A stretch of DNA of 64,000 nucleotides from Channallabes apus. Taxonomy: Eukaryota; Chordata; Actinopteri; Siluriformes; Clariidae. Below the pieces are notes generated by a model. The model was not told where the DNA came from, did no database searches, and saw only the letters and a list, made by a program, of their open reading frames with translations. The position numbers and the translations under genes were made by a program. This document shows, one piece after another, positions 33,750-47,885 of this stretch (position 1 is the stretch's first letter; every line of letters starts with the position of its first letter). The stretch spans positions 4,433,476 through 4,497,475 of the forward strand of contig CM060121.1 in NCBI GenBank assembly GCA_030522415.1. The letters are read 5' to 3'.

Positions 33750-34232
33750 CAGAGACTGTTTTATCAGGAAAATTAGCAAGGCTAAAAATCGCTAATGACA
33801 CTCGCGTGAGCGCATACTAACGGAATCACTGCTGTAAAGTAAAAACAAAAACAAATTAACCAGCACTTTACCTTTGAAAAGAATCGCGACAGACACTCTT
33901 GCCTTCACAGTACACCTCCCAGCCCCTCCTCCTCTCGGCTTCACACACAAACACACATGCACCACTCTCTGCCTTACACAGAAACTCTGCAAGCACTAAG
34001 ACCCAGCAGGGGAGACGATTACCTACAATTCCGCAGAGCAAGAGAGAGAAAAACCGTTGGCTCAGTTGTAATCACGTGACGCTCAAAACAAGAAGCGTAT
34101 GCATGATACATGATATTCGGAGCTCATAAAACCAAGACAACGCTCGTTTTTCAAGTCAAAATAAAAAAAAAATCATTGGTCGTCTTGCGGAACACTCGTA
34201 AACCGCGTTACTCGTAATCCGAGGTTCCACTG
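33412..34232. mobile_element. Mariner-superfamily-like MITE, TA target
   Basis: Inverted ends CAGTACCGTGGAACCTCAGA...CTCGTAATCCGAGGTTCCACTG with TA outside each end, 821 bases. The interior contains (GT)n/(AC)n at 33675-33746 and a partial internal duplication of an AACCAGCACTTTACCTTxAA type motif (33588 and 33860). No transposase. Confidence 0.75.
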
Positions 34233-34683
34233 TATTAGCTCGTAGCAAGACCATGTCTACCATAACATGTCCACAAGGTGTATGATTACTGACTGTAGCT
34301 CATCTATTATGCTGGATGTGGAATAAAATAATACATGTTTAATGATTAAACAGTGAATTAAAACAATGAAAGGTCATTTGATTATTACACATAATGTAGC
34401 AGGCAAAAGTTCAGTATAACGTTACAACAGAACAAAGGACCAGAATAAACTTTCTTCTCATCATTTTAGTGTAATTTATTTCCTTTCAGCGTGTGTATGG
34501 TTGGAAAAAGATTCTCCAGAAAAGAAAAACAGGTTTTAGAAAAAGAAGCACATGTATACTGTAGATATAAATAATATGAAGATATGGTTTATAGTATTTG
34601 GTTATCTTGATCTGATCTTGAACTCACATGTTGAAGGATGTCCACAAGGTGGAGTTAGTGTATCAACAAAGAGTACAAGTGTG

Positions 34684-34808
34684 TTTCATTCATTCATCTT
34701 CTATACCGCTTTATCCTGTATTTAGTGTGGCGGGGAACTGGAGCCTATCCCAGGAGCCTCAGGGCAAGAGGCAGGGTACACCCTGGACAGCGTGCCAGTC
34801 CATCACAG

Positions 34809-34847
<39 letters not shown>

Positions 34848-35050
34848 GTCAATTTGGGAACGCCAATTAGCCTAATCTGCATGTCTTTGGACTGTGGGAG
34901 GAAACCGGAGAACCCGGAGGAAACCCACCAAGCACGGGGAGAACATGCAAACTCCATGCACACAGAGACGGGAATCGAGCCTGGCCGGGGAATCGAACCC
35001 AGACCCTGGAGGTGCAAGGCAATGCTAACCACTACACTACCGTGCCGCCG
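34684..35050 (-). repeat. SINE family A, full length
   Basis: Complete minus-strand copy, from CATTCATTCATCTT to the GCCGCCGG end, with (AC)n expansion at 34811-34845. Confidence 0.88.
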
Positions 35051-35164
35051 GACAAGTGTGTTTATTTTTACATAAATCAAAAGATGTATTGTACAATGAG
35101 CGCTGGCTCACCAAAATGTAACAGATGAAAATGGTTAATAATTGTTGAGTTTTTTGCCCCTTCA

Positions 35165-35375
35165 ACTATTACTTGGTGGGTTTCGTCCAGGTACTCCGGT
35201 TTCTTCCAGTCCAAAGACATGCAATTGGCATTTCCAAATTGGCCCTAGTGTGTAAACAAGTGTGTGAGCTTGTGTGCCCTGTGATAGAGTGGCACCCCAT
35301 CCAGGGTGTACCCTGCCTCGTCCTCTGAGTTCACTGGCATAGGCTCCCTGTACAAGACAAATGGTATAAAGAAGG
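35165..35375 (+). repeat. SINE family A, diverged 3' part
   Basis: Plus-strand body TTGGTGGGTTTCGTCCAGGT to GGCATAGGCTCCCTGTAC; head missing, tail diverged. Confidence 0.65.
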
Positions 35376-35399
35376 AGCGAGTGAGCGTCCAGTTTATAT

Positions 35400-37080
35400 G
35401 AGCCAAAAAAGCCGCATGGTTCCACATATTTGCCATGCCTGCCATGGTTGTAAAAAGTGGTTATTTGAGTCACATTAGGCTTCCAGACTCTCAGGCGTCT
35501 GAGGTGGTAGAGAAGCTGCCGAGCAGGACCATGACAGGTCCTGTGTGATGTGAACACCGAGGTATCGGAAGCTGTCCACTCTCTCCACTGGGCTCTTGTT
35601 GATGGTGGGGGTCTGGTAGTTCCTCTCCTGCTTAAGACTAAAGTCCACTATCAACTCCTTTGTCTTGCTGACGTTCAGGAGGAAATTGTTCCTCTGGCAC
35701 CAGTTCTACAGATTTCAAACCTCCTCCAGGTAGGCCGTCTCGTCGTTGTCAGAGATCAGGCCAACCACCAGAGGTGGAAAGTAACGAATTACATTTACTC
35801 GCGTTACTGTAATTGAGTAGTTTTTTTGTGTATTTCTACTTTTTAAAGTAGTTTTAAAAATCTGTAATTTTACTTTTACTTAAGTACGTTTTGTTTGAAG
35901 TATTGTAATTCGCTACATGTTAAATCATATTCGCTACTGAGTAAAAAATAAATGAATGAAAATTATAAAATAATAAAAATATTATGCTTTATAAATGCTC
36001 CGTTGCGGCGCGTGTGTGTATCATGTCCTGGTCGCGCGCCGCTCCAGACTCCACTCCAGGTTTTCTGACATCGGCATCTACCTGACCTTCCACACGGTCG
36101 CTTCCGCCCTGAGTGACGTCATCGACTAGCGCGACCATGTATAAACCGGAGAGAGACGCGGGAAAGATGAAAGAGGTTGTGATTTTGGCGTTTTGATATT
36201 TGGTTGTGTATTCTGGTTTGACTTTTTGCCTCCAATTGACTTTGATTATTGCTTTGTCCCTTTGGTTTGGTTGGTCTTTGTATATATTTGTAGATAATTT
36301 CATTGTTTTTGGTTTAGGGAGTCCGGGAAGGTACCTGTATTTTTGTTTGTGTGTGGTTTTTTTTTGTTGTTTTTTTTGCAGGTAATCTAGTTACTAAATA
36401 TAAATACCGTTTTGTTTAAATTATTTTGGCCTGGGTCCAACCTGAATCTGATCCTCCTCCTGGTGTGTGTGTGTGTGTGTACAAACCTCATTATTTCATC
36501 AGTTAATGATTGGATCTAGTTCTTTCTGCCATATACCACCATTTCCATACAGTTATATATATTATAAATAGAACCCTGAACCATTCTTTTGCTGTTTGGC
36601 CCTAGACTGGGACGTAACACCATATTTAAGTGACCACTTTGATTTTCAAGCACAACAAAGACAACAGCTTTATTATGCAAAGGTGTTCCTTCAGTTAAAA
36701 ACAACTAGTTTGAGATTTATATCTGCTCATCTTTTTTGAACTACGAATCCTCATCCCACCCCCGCTGTTAAAAAAAATAAAAAAGTAACTCAGTAACTTT
36801 TACTCTGAGTACATTTTTTAATGAGCTACTTTTTACTTTTACTTGAGTAGATTTTTATAATTGTAACTTTACTTGTACTTAAGTAAAATTTCACTGAAGT
36901 AACAGTACTTTTACTTGAGTACAAAATTTTATTACTCTTTCCACCTCTGCCAACCTCGACAGTGTTGTCAGCAAACTTAATGATGGTGGTGGATTTTGTA
37001 GTGGCTACGCAGTCATCGGTGTACAAAGAGTACAGCAGGGGGCTCAGAACACAACCCTGGGGGGCTCCAGTGCTGAATAT
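35400..37080 (-). pseudogene. LINE reverse-transcriptase fragment, split by hAT
   Basis: Minus strand, in two parts (37080-36950 and 35768-35400) around a hAT. The first part reads SLYTDDCVATTKSTTIIKFA then DN, corresponding to the region of the FADD catalytic box, with DN in place of DD. The second reads LISDNDETAYLEEV, NVSKTKELIVDF and VDSFRYLGVHIT, standard for fish CR1/L2-like non-LTR elements, with several stops. Confidence 0.85.
35769..36949. mobile_element. hAT-type element, second copy, inside a LINE
   Basis: Same ends as the copy at 12948 (CAGAGGTGGAAAG...CTTTCCACCTCTG). Flanks are CCAACCAC and CCAACCTC, a target duplication with one difference. It splits a LINE reverse transcriptase. 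Its centre (about 35995-36170) is GC-rich and unlike the centre of the first copy, with a TGACGTCA at 36114-36121. Confidence 0.9.
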
Positions 37081-37652
37081 AAAGATAAGTGAGCATTGTC
37101 ACAAACTGATTAAACATCTTGAGTTGAACATTAATAACAAATCAGAATTAAATTTCAGGATTTTTTTTTATTCACGGCAGGCTATGATTCATATGAAAAC
37201 AGCAGATCTTCCAAAGCCAAATTCTTCATTTTCTGTGCAGAATCTCAGATGTTTGTTAAGTCATTTGCGTCACTGAGTTGGATATTAAATACCAGAAGTA
37301 ATTGCTTGTAGAGGACATCAATTTTTGTACAGGACTACGAGTGTAGTGGCATGTAATCATGAGATGTTGTCCATTACTGCAGTGGGGTCCATACGTATTT
37401 GCAGAAGAACGCAATTATTATTATTATTATTATTATTATTATTTATTTATTTATTTTTTGGTATTTTTGCCTCACTACACCACCAGAATGGATTTGAAAA
37501 AAACTAATCAAGATGTGATGGAAGTGTACACTTTTAGCTTTAATTCAATGGGATTTAACAAAAGGATTTCATTATGTTTTAGGAATTACAGATATTTTTT
37601 TCAAGGTCTCTCCATTTATTGGGTTCAGAAATACTATGACAAACACAATAAT

Positions 37653-37960
37653 GGCGGCACAGTGGCTTAGTGGTTAGCACTGTTGTCTTCCAGGTTTCGG
37701 GTTCGATTCTCTCCTTGGGTCTGGTGCATGTAGTTTGCATTTTCTCCCCGTACTTTGTGGCTTTTCTTCAGGTGCTCCAGTTTCCTTGAAAAGTCCAAAA
37801 ACATGTAGATTAGGCTGATTGGCGTTCCCAAATAGCCCGTAGTGTTTGAATGAGCATTTATGTGTGTGCCTTGTGATGGATCCTACAGTATGTCTCGTGG
37901 GACAGGCTCCAGGCCCCCCCTGAATACAGGATAAAACTGTATAGATGATGCATGAGTGAG
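37653..37960 (+). repeat. SINE family A, diverged
   Basis: GGCGGCACAGTGGCTTAGTG head with GGTTCGATTCTC B box, body diverged, ending in a TGAGTGAG tail. Confidence 0.75.
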
Positions 37961-40900
37961 TAATACAATTGTAAATATAAGGATTCTTTTGCAGCCAAAA
38001 GTATAGAACAAATTGGACATCACCAAATTCTGAGTTTGTTTGTAAGTCTTTCTGGTTTCAGTTTTGTTTTCAGTTAAAGAAAAGCAGGTCAGTTGGGCTG
38101 GGTTGAGGTCAAATTGTTGTTTTGCCTACTAAAGTTAATGCTATCATTCTGATAGGCCACTTTTTTTTCTTTTTTACAGAGCCCAATATAAGCCTCTCGC
38201 ACTTGCATCAACACTTTCTAATCAACTTCAGTCCTTTTATCTCCTTCATTTGTCATGATATAATGAGGAAACAGGCCACACCAGAAACACAATCACCAGA
38301 GCCTGAGGCTCCTGACTTGCCTGATTTGCAGGCACTCCAGTCTATACTGGGACTTTATTTGTCCAACACTTTAATATAGTTTGTTTTTGCTCAAGTCGTT
38401 GATTGAGATTTGATAATTTAATTAGATTTTCATTGTTGATTTTCATTCCATCCATCCATCCATCCATCCATCCATCCAATCATCATTCAATCCCATGTTG
38501 GCATAAAAATGAACCAAACTCTTATGTACCTTATCATTTGGTTCACTGCTTTACTTCATGTCTAAACATAGCAGAACCTCAGAAGGCATATTCTTCCTTT
38601 CATTTGCAGCTGTTGAGAATCTTGGCCGTTATTTAGGTTCTTTATTTGACAGCACAAAAGTTATAGAGTGCATTTTACCTCTTCTTTAGGACTTTCGGTT
38701 CTACACCTTGCAATTGCGGTTCTCATGGTTACTGGGCAATGTGTCTGTACTGCCTGTTGAGGCATCAGCTGACTGATTAATGCATTCCGTTTGTGCGTTT
38801 ATAATTAATGGAGAGTTCGTGCTCTCCCTCCAAAGTTTGGCTCTTATATCAGGGATGTTTCCAAGCCTTCTAATACCGCCTGGTTGTTATTAAACCCTTT
38901 CTTGCCTTTATCTTTATACAGTATTTCTACTAGTTATGACTTACTGTCTTGATGATGTTTTGTGATTATAGACTTAACAACTTACAAAGAAATCGCAGTA
39001 GTTGTTTGTAATCTTATGTTGCCACTTTTGTGCTAAAAGAGAAAGTTGTTTCGCCTCTATTCATCGCCTAGAGTAGCAAGTTGATCTAATGGCATGTTTA
39101 TTGGGGTGGGAGAAAACTGAAGGACTTGGAGTAAACCCAGATGCAGGGAAAACATGAAATTCCACACTAACTAAGTAATCCAAGCTCATGATCAACTCTC
39201 TTGTACTCACATGTGCATATTATAATATGTGTAATAGTGCTGGTATGAACGAATGCATTCCATACTTCAGTGCTGTTCAGTTCAGATTGTTCAGTAATTT
39301 CAGCTGCAAGGTTAATTGTAGAGGGTGTTCAAGTCTAACTGGAACTTGTAATGAAATTTCTCATGAATGAAGGCATAAAAGTGATTGACATTTACAAAAG
39401 ACTTCAAGCACAGACACATTTGAATGGTGCAAAGGTTCTAAAGAAAGACGTATATCCGTGAATGAGGATTCCACTGCAGACATTCCAGTGAACATCAGTG
39501 GAATGCCTAATTTAAAAGAAATGGATAGATAACTTAAATTTATTAAGTAATATCCTTAAATTTATGGAAGAGACGCATCTGTCTGTGTGAACTGTACACA
39601 CAATCATTCACCAACACCACTTACAGGAACTCGGCTGGGACCTCACATCAAGCCATTTCCACATGTTTGGACCATAAAAGGAGTTCCTGGGAGGCCAGCA
39701 TTCCAGACATGAAGCAAACAGTCTGATTATGGCTCCGACGTACTGAGAAAACTTTCTACCCTGATGGTATCCAAGCACTAGTGAAACACTGGGATTAGTA
39801 CATTAGCGTAGCAGGGGATTATACAGAGAAATAAAGAGAGTTTTACAATCAAAAGTCACGCTATGACTTAAAACGTCTCTTGCATGTCGATGAAGCTCAT
39901 TCTAATACATTATGGTTTCATTAGTAACAACTTGCAAAATGATTTGTCTTGATTAAAACTGTTCTCCATACTGTACCGCATATGAAGTGAATGCTTGGGG
40001 AGCATTTACAGTGTTTTCGATCACAGCAACTTCAATTACAAAGTTCATTTCAAAGTTTCTTAGTATTTGCTGTATTGCTTTTTATCTTTCTTGATAATTT
40101 TTTATTTGAATGTCATTTGAATACACGCTTAAATTGTACAAAAGGAAATCTGATTGTACGAAGCAGTTAATATGCACTACATATCATATATACATACATG
40201 CATTTCAATTCTTAGTAGTAGAATCTTGAATATTAAGTAAACAAAAGTCAAATGTTAAAAATTCCAGATTTTTTATGTCGTCTGAGAATTTTGGACCTTA
40301 AGTAAGAACTAAAGCCTGTTACTCAATATATAATGAATACAGTCACATTTTCCTTAAGTAAATGATGTTAAACACTATAATAGTAATGTTTTAGTCACTA
40401 ACTAAACACATGTTCATTATTACTACCGCACACAGTCATGTGTATATTTTAGTACAAGTAGTTTATATATATATAATATATATATTTTTTTTTCTATATT
40501 CCATATTTTATATTCTGTTCTTCTTATTTGCAGTTTTTCTACATTTTAGAAAGGTCTTTATATTTTATTCTTTATTTCCATTCCCTAATTTATTTCTATT
40601 TCTATTGATAATTTAGCTTATGAAGGTAACGAGCGGTCGTATAAGCATTTCACTGCATATCGTACTGTGTATTACTGTGTATGTGACAAACAACGTTTTT
40701 ATTAGAAATTTCGATAACTAAACGTATGAACGTAAGCCAATGAAACGTATGGCTTACAATGTCCTTTGATGTCTGCTTTGATGTATGACAGTCATGGTAG
40801 ACAAAACAAAACAAAAGCATACTGCTTCAGAAATAAAACGCATTATACAGTAAGTCCTTTACCCTAGTATACTTTGCTGATCAGCAGTTGTATTATCTAA

Positions 40901-41285
40901 GCAACACATTCCTATAAACGATTCACAGCCTGCGGGTGATTGCGCAATTAACGGTAATTGCGATGCCAATCATATGTCAAGCTAACCCCAATCTAATAAG
41001 AAAGTAATTTGGTGCAATACGTGGTCACGGCTTTTCGTGTAACGCATGTGCTGATCTGTTAAAGGGGACAGTGATGAGATTAACATTTGTTCATATTGCA
41101 TTCCACCATTGTATGATCTTCATTTTATTAAAGGTCGACAGAGGTTAGAGGTAGTGCAGTTCTGCACTGGAAATAGCTTCAATATCATTTTAGTGGAGCA
41201 ATGCATGTGGTGGTGGTGGTGGTGGGTTAGAGAGTCAGCTATAGAATGCTGGTCATGTGATTCATGGCTATAATAACTGCACCAA

Positions 41286-41328
<43 letters not shown>

Positions 41329-41953
41329 TTCTCACTTTCTGAGAGCGAGTCTGCTCCTCAATTTTCACCAATTGATCGTCTGCAAGGTATATATTATTAT
41401 TATATCTGTACAGGTATATACTTTTTTTCTTTTCCCTTTGGATGGAGCTGCGTTTTCTCAGTATAACACATTACAATAATACGTCTGACACTTATTCACA
41501 GCTCACTGCTGAGGTCAGATGAACAAAGTGTTCAATCGAGGAGTATGATCACAGAGCACATTTTGTACAGGTGAATATGGTCATTTAAATATGGTGAAGT
41601 CTGAGGTTTGATTTGAAATTTGAAAAAGGCTCTTCCAGTGTCATTGCTTTGAAAAGTCAAATAATAAACTTTCTCAAATATACCGGATATTTTTTGTCTT
41701 ATTTAAGAACCTGAACGGAAGCTAACCCGAAATGGAAAAGACTCTGCTACAGTACAATATAATTGATAAATGTTGCATGCAACAACAAACTGTTAAATAT
41801 GATGAATTGTTCTTTAATAAATCCCCTAAAACCCAAGTGGCACAATTATGTATAATTGATTTATATGTACAGTATCTTTATATACGCACAATCCTGAGCC
41901 CTATATAGGTTTCTTAAAAGAACAGATAAGAAAAAGATCAAAATGTTGAGTTT
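37961..41953. other. trak1-cck intergenic, no gene seen
   Basis: AT-rich, with one mariner relic (39325) and simple repeats. A short block around 40915-41010 (CTGCGGGTGATTGCGCAATTAA and following TGATGCCAATCAT-like text) is less repetitive and could be regulatory, but nothing in it is decisive. Confidence 0.5.
39325..39890 (+). mobile_element. Mariner-type transposase remnant
   Basis: Third copy of the family at 25236: an HTH part (TTACAAAAGACTTCAAGCAC), a jump over the catalytic centre, then the GGGAGGCCAGCATTCCAGAC segment and a tail. Broken by stops. Confidence 0.7.
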
Positions 41954-42213
41954 TCATTCATTCATTCATTCATTTTCTATACCGCTTAATCCTGTGTTCA
42001 GGGTCGCGGGGGACCTGGAGCCTATCCCAGGAGACTTCGGGCACTAGGCGGGGTACACCCTGGACAGGGTGCCAATCCATCGCAGGGCACACACACATAC
42101 ACACACTCACACACCCAATCACACGCTACGGGCAATTTAGGAACGCCAATTAGCCTAACCTGCATATCTTTGGACTGTGGGAGGAAACCGGAGTACCCGG
42201 AGGAAACCCATGC
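41954..42213 (-). repeat. SINE family A, head truncated
   Basis: Near-consensus minus-strand copy from the (CATT)n tail to GGAGGAAACCCA, where it stops abruptly. Confidence 0.88.
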
Positions 42214-43071
42214 TGAGTTTTAAGGGCTAAAAACATGTTGCGTGCTTTATGGGGAAAACAAATATAATATTAAACATTTTTTGGGTTTACTCTTTTTACA
42301 CAAAACTCTTTTACTGTTTCTTACTCCAAAAAAAAAAAAGCTCACTGTGTCACCACGTCCAAAAGTTTGCATTCCAACTGGAAGACTTCAATGAGGAGAA
42401 GCGGCCAGTTGATCTTCTTTAGATTTGAAAGCTTGTGATGTGAAAAGCCTGAAAGTAATAACAGATGTTCGGGCGTCTAGCTGGCACGTGGATGGATCCT
42501 TTCACCCCTATCTAAATGGAGATTATCTGTGCTTAAACTGATACTAAAATACTGTTTACTAAAATGCTAGAAATCATTATGGAAGATTTGCAAAGCAGTA
42601 CCACCCTGTCCATTATCCGTGTCGTCCTGAGTGTTGTTTTTAATGCGGTGAACCTTGTTTCCACTTCCGCAATAAATCTTCAACCACAACCACTTATCGC
42701 GTTCCAACATTTTCCCCCAGATCCTACTGCACAGGCCTTTTCGTGGTCACCTGCCCCCATTAGCACGAGGATTTGGGTGTAAAGTAGTGTCGTACAAAAT
42801 GATTTGGAAGGACAGAATTAGTATGGTTTGTGGCCAAAGACGAATTCTGACCTGGTTTATTGGAAACACATCAACAGCACTGTGTCTGCCAGACAAGTCT
42901 TCTCTTCCCCAATCACTCACAAGACCACAAAAGCGAACAACAACAAAAAACTTTTCTGAAAAAATTTGGCATAAGTGTATATTGCATTATCAATTTACAA
43001 ACATGTACATCAAATACATCATCATCAGCATCATTATAAGAAGAATGGGAATAGTAGTAATAAATATATTC

Positions 43072-43077
43072 TTTATT
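43072..43077 (-). terminator. Possible cck poly(A) signal
   Basis: AATAAA on the minus strand, about 30 bases past the cck stop codon. That is unusually close, so a later signal could be used instead. Confidence 0.35.
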
Positions 43078-43106
43078 TGGGAAAGTGTAAAGCGGGGCGT
43101 GGTCCC

Positions 43107-43243
43107 TCATGAGGAGTAGTCGTATTCCTCGGCACTCCGGCGACCGAAGTCCATCCAGCCCAGGTAGTCCCGGTCCTTTATCCTGTGGCTGGCACTCAAA
43201 GCACTCGCCTTGCTGTTCGCCATCGAGTTCCGACGAACAGAAC
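43107..43243 (-). CDS. cck: cck exon 3: CCK-8 and stop
   Basis: Acceptor is TCTCTCTCAG on the minus strand. The exon encodes [19 protein letters not shown] then [20 protein letters not shown] and EYDYSS, followed by TGA (43109-43107). The whole mature peptide is intact and uninterrupted. Confidence 0.97.
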
Positions 43244-45968
43244 CTGAGAGAGAGCAGAGGGTGATAAGTTAGAATTAGCTGTATTTTTATGTGAGACTTC
43301 ATATACTGTACTGCAATGTGCGGTGCATGTTAAGTTAAACCTAAAGTGTGTAAGCCAATAGCAATGCCAGTATCTGTATTAGAGTCAGAATTAAGACTTA
43401 AACCAAAAGTGGGCGTGGCCTGAATCTGACTTTTTGTCCGTTTTTCCTTTGGAATGGAAATATTCTACAGTATTGTTTTCTTAATTCTGATCATGCAAGT
43501 ATTATTTTTTTTTTTATTTCCACTTGCTAGTGATATATTCTTATAAAACTTTGTTGGTTTGTTATTGTAAAATGCAAACAAATTCCTAGCTTCATTTAAG
43601 CCACTGACGGCTCGACAAGGCAGTTATTAAAGATAAATGAACTAATGCTGAAAATGCATGGTCGCATGAACGAACATTTTTTGTTTGCAAGCTTTTATCT
43701 GATCACTCACCCATAAGAGGACATATATATATATATATTTGCATTTGTTGCTACTTAAAACACTTTACCTATTAATTTCATATAATGTATAATATTCATG
43801 TTTTTTCCCCCTTATTAGGGTGAAAATAGTCAAATTTGGACACATTTATAACAGAAATCAGATTTTTAAAGCATGTAAACCAATATTATTCCTTCATTAT
43901 TATATGGTCAAATTTATCAAATAATAAGAGAAAGATTGATATTGACGCATGTTTGTTTTTTCCCTTTCAAAATTATTCTGGAAAATATTTGCAAGCAGCT
44001 TTTTTGATGTGATGGGCATGCAGAGCTTTTTATTTTTTAATTTTTTTATTGAAAAAAAAATTAAAATTATTTTATTTGATTTTATTTCCAAAAATATAAA
44101 CCAATCATTTGCTGATCTAGAAATCATAAACCTCCTACTTCAAATTAGATCTGGTGAACTTTTACGATTTCACTTTTTGTTTAATGTTACTTATTTCAGT
44201 TTGAAATTTGATACAATATTTGTAATGTTGAGGTACGTTTTCATTCATGGATTCTTGTGAAAACTTTTGCACTCCACTCTACTGATGAGTCTTTTGCTTT
44301 GATGAAGAGGCTCTCGCTTTGTAGTAAAAGACTCTGTCTGTTAGTACTGTAGTTCTGTCTTGACATAAGGGAGTGACAGACTCAGAAGCGAGAAGCGTCG
44401 GCTTTCTTCTCTGCCGGAACTGGTATGACAGATGCATGTCTGCTCCAGATGTTCTCTCTCTGATTCAGTTCGCCCACATTCAAGAGCTTCTTTTGCATCT
44501 CTGGCTTGGTTCCATGCTTGGACGCATCGTTAAAGACGTCTCGGGGGGGAGGGGGGGGGGGGTTAGCTCAAACTTTTGGAGAAAATCTGCCTAAGTTTTC
44601 TTACTTTATTCTCCCTTGATGCAGTCTTTACTAGATTTACGTACTGTATATACTGTATTCATTATATATGACTACATACTGTTTATAAAACACATTTAAT
44701 ATGTTTTTTTTTCTCCCAAAAATTGTACCACATTAAATTTTGAAAATATATTAATATATGACATAATTTCCCTTATATATAATTTGGCTACAAATAATTG
44801 TTTAAAGTATAAATTTGTAAATAATGTGATTCTTATTAACATTTCAAATGCTTTCAAGGTTGAAAACAAGGCAGGACACAATGCTAGCTTTATTCAGAAC
44901 CCAGCTGGATTTAAAGCTGATGCTTATACACTCTAATTTTCGTTTAGTTAAGTATAAAGTATTTTTGTAGTAAAGTTTCAACAAATCTGAGGAAGATGTT
45001 GCTATCACAGAGATTTTTCACAACTTTCCATGTTGCTTTGCCTTCCCCTTGTGTATAAACCTTTTTTCTATCAATTTCACTCATTAGCTATCGTACGCTA
45101 GGCATGTTCTCCCTGTTTTTTTTTTTTTGTAAACTTTTGAATGATTAATATGGTGGTTATTTAGCACATCATGTTAAAGGAGGAATATTAGTGCATTGTT
45201 CCACCATCTTACATACACTAACCATCTCAGATTCAAATTTCTTCGTTGTTTGTGTTTACTAGCATCTGGCCTAATTTTCGGAATAATCGGAATCTTTAAT
45301 GAATTGGACTTGAAGATTATCTAGAGTTATGTAAAACCGAGAGTAAAACCAGCTTATATTGACTTTGTAGCATTAAATGTTGCGCAATAGTTTTCATGTT
45401 TGCATATTTTATTAGGACATGTATTTCATCTTTTCTCAATTTACCAAAAAAGAAAAAATAATAATTTTATTAATTTACAATTATTATTAGAAGTTTGTAA
45501 TAATTTTTTTATAATTTTTTTTTTTTTGGAACAAACTTTTTTTTTGCTTTTGTTTTCCTTCTAATTAATGAAAATAGTTCAGTGATGTACCTAATTAATA
45601 ATTAATTGACTTAGATATATTTAATGCAATTTTAAGACCATATATTTCAGATATAATAATAATGATAATAATAATAAGATTATTATATATCAATGAGAGC
45701 AGCTGAAAGACTTTTGAAAATTATGTATTTTTACTGTCCTGAATAAAACGACTTTTTTCCCTTTTTTTGTTTTTTTTTTAAATGTGATGTACATACATAC
45801 AAATTTGGTTTAGTCTCATGGCATGGTGTGTGTGTTTAGGTTTGATACTAATGCAACAGATGGGAGACTTCTTACCACGTGCAACACACACATTCCTAGT
45901 CTGCTTCAGTGCAAATTATAGATGTGTGTGAAATTCACACTTCCCACACTTGCACAGTAATGTGCTCA

Positions 45969-46002
<34 letters not shown>

Positions 46003-46965
46003 GAAGGAAAGTGTGTGGACGTGCGGTTTGGCCTATTAGGAGATTAATGCTAACTGCTTTCTTTTAAATGCTGCCTGGCTGTTGTGTCTCAGCTCACTCT
46101 TCAGTTCTAAGTGCACTGCACCCACATGCACATTCCCGCTCAGTGCGCTGCTCCTTGCTCCTTATTCCTCATAAACACAGCATCAAGCACTTTACCCAGA
46201 AGCCCCGGGCCACGTCGCTGCATGTGATGCAACTCAATGTTTACTGTTGTTGACCGTTGCGATGGCGTTTATCTGAAGCGTCTCATAGTTCGTGCTCAGC
46301 CACGATTATGCTAGCACGCTCAAAAGGCATGGAACAAAAGGAATTACGCCCTGGGAGGGTTCTCAATTAGACGGCACCGAAGCCGTAAGCTACTATCCAG
46401 CTCTCAGGAGCGCACCCAGCTGTTTGAGGTTCCTGTATAGGCCTGTCGGTGTTACCGTGTTTTTATGGAAAAACAGCCAGGAGGCTTCACACGTGATGCT
46501 GAAATGTTGGAACAGCTTTCAATTACACTGAAGCTCGGCAAGCTATTAGTCAATGTAATGAAAGCCTTTAAATCCTCTGCTGACAAAAACAAATAAAATG
46601 ATTTAATAAAACTGATGTGGGATATGATTAAATGTCTAATCATTTGCCAGGACACAGATGGATAACTGAGATAGTGTGAGATAGATAGTGTGGTATGCTG
46701 TATTTTGGTAACCGGGGAAGAAAAAAAAAATATCTTGGATTTTTGTTCATTTTAAGAAGACATGTAATCAGAACAAATATTATTATTATTATTATTTTTT
46801 TTTTGAGTTTCATGTTAAATAATGTTATGTTTATGTTATATATTTTTTTAATGCTGTTGGTAACAATGATGTGTTTAAGTAATTTAATTGACTTAAATTT
46901 TGATTTCAATTTATTGATTCAACTTGATTTGCCACTCTAAAGCAATTAGCAAAATTAAACCATTT

Positions 46966-47012
<47 letters not shown>

Positions 47013-47848
47013 ATACGCACTCACACACATATGCAAACTATTCCAGCTTAAATCATACTATCAGACTTAATGATGTGTGTGTGTGTGTGTGTGTGTGTGT
47101 GATGGTGAGAACCAGTACTTGAGCAGAATTACAGGATTGCTTTCTCATGGGATGCTACATGATCACAAAATGCACAAAAACCTGTCTCTTATCTGCTTTC
47201 AAAAAAAAACCACAGCAGTGTGTGTGAGTGTGTATGTGTGATTGAGTGTGTGTGTGTGTGAGTGTGTGTGTTGTGGTGTTAGGATGTACGGTATGGCACA
47301 TTCTCAGTCTATCAGTTGTTGGAGCACTAATGCGAGCACATTGTTCAGTGAGTTATGGCGCTGGACGTTTTTACCATCGAGCTTAAGTCTATATTGAGGC
47401 GTTGCCGTGGGATACGACTGTTCTGGATTTCGAAAATAAAATAAATGAACTGAGGAACTTCATCATGTAGAGGATGAAGATAATGAAGAGAAGCACTGCA
47501 CTAATTCTCCCTTTAAAAGCAATTTTAAGACTACACCCAGTCCCCCAGTCCCCCCCCCCCCCTCCCCCCCTCTGTCACTCTTGTCTTTTTGTCTCTCTTC
47601 TGTTCTTTTGATTCACTTCAAACCCTCACATTTTGGTAGACAATCAAATTAAATGGAATTTCTCAAAAAATTAATAGGAAAAAAAAAGTGAGATTTTATA
47701 ATTTATGTGTAATTAAAGTTTTTGGAAAAAAAATAAGAAATCTGTATCTGAAATGTTTTTCTGCGAAAATCATAAAATTTAATTAATAAAAATAATGAAT
47801 TGTCCTAAACATCAATTACGCATCAATATTTGATACAGTGATAAAGCT

Positions 47849-47885
<37 letters not shown>

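Noticed and set aside
36200..36385. Hydrophobic 61-codon frame as a membrane peptide
   Set aside because: It lies inside a non-autonomous hAT and arises from T-rich sequence.
42564..42782. Small plus-strand gene before cck
   Set aside because: 72-codon frame with no family resemblance, no promoter or splice signals and no repeat support.
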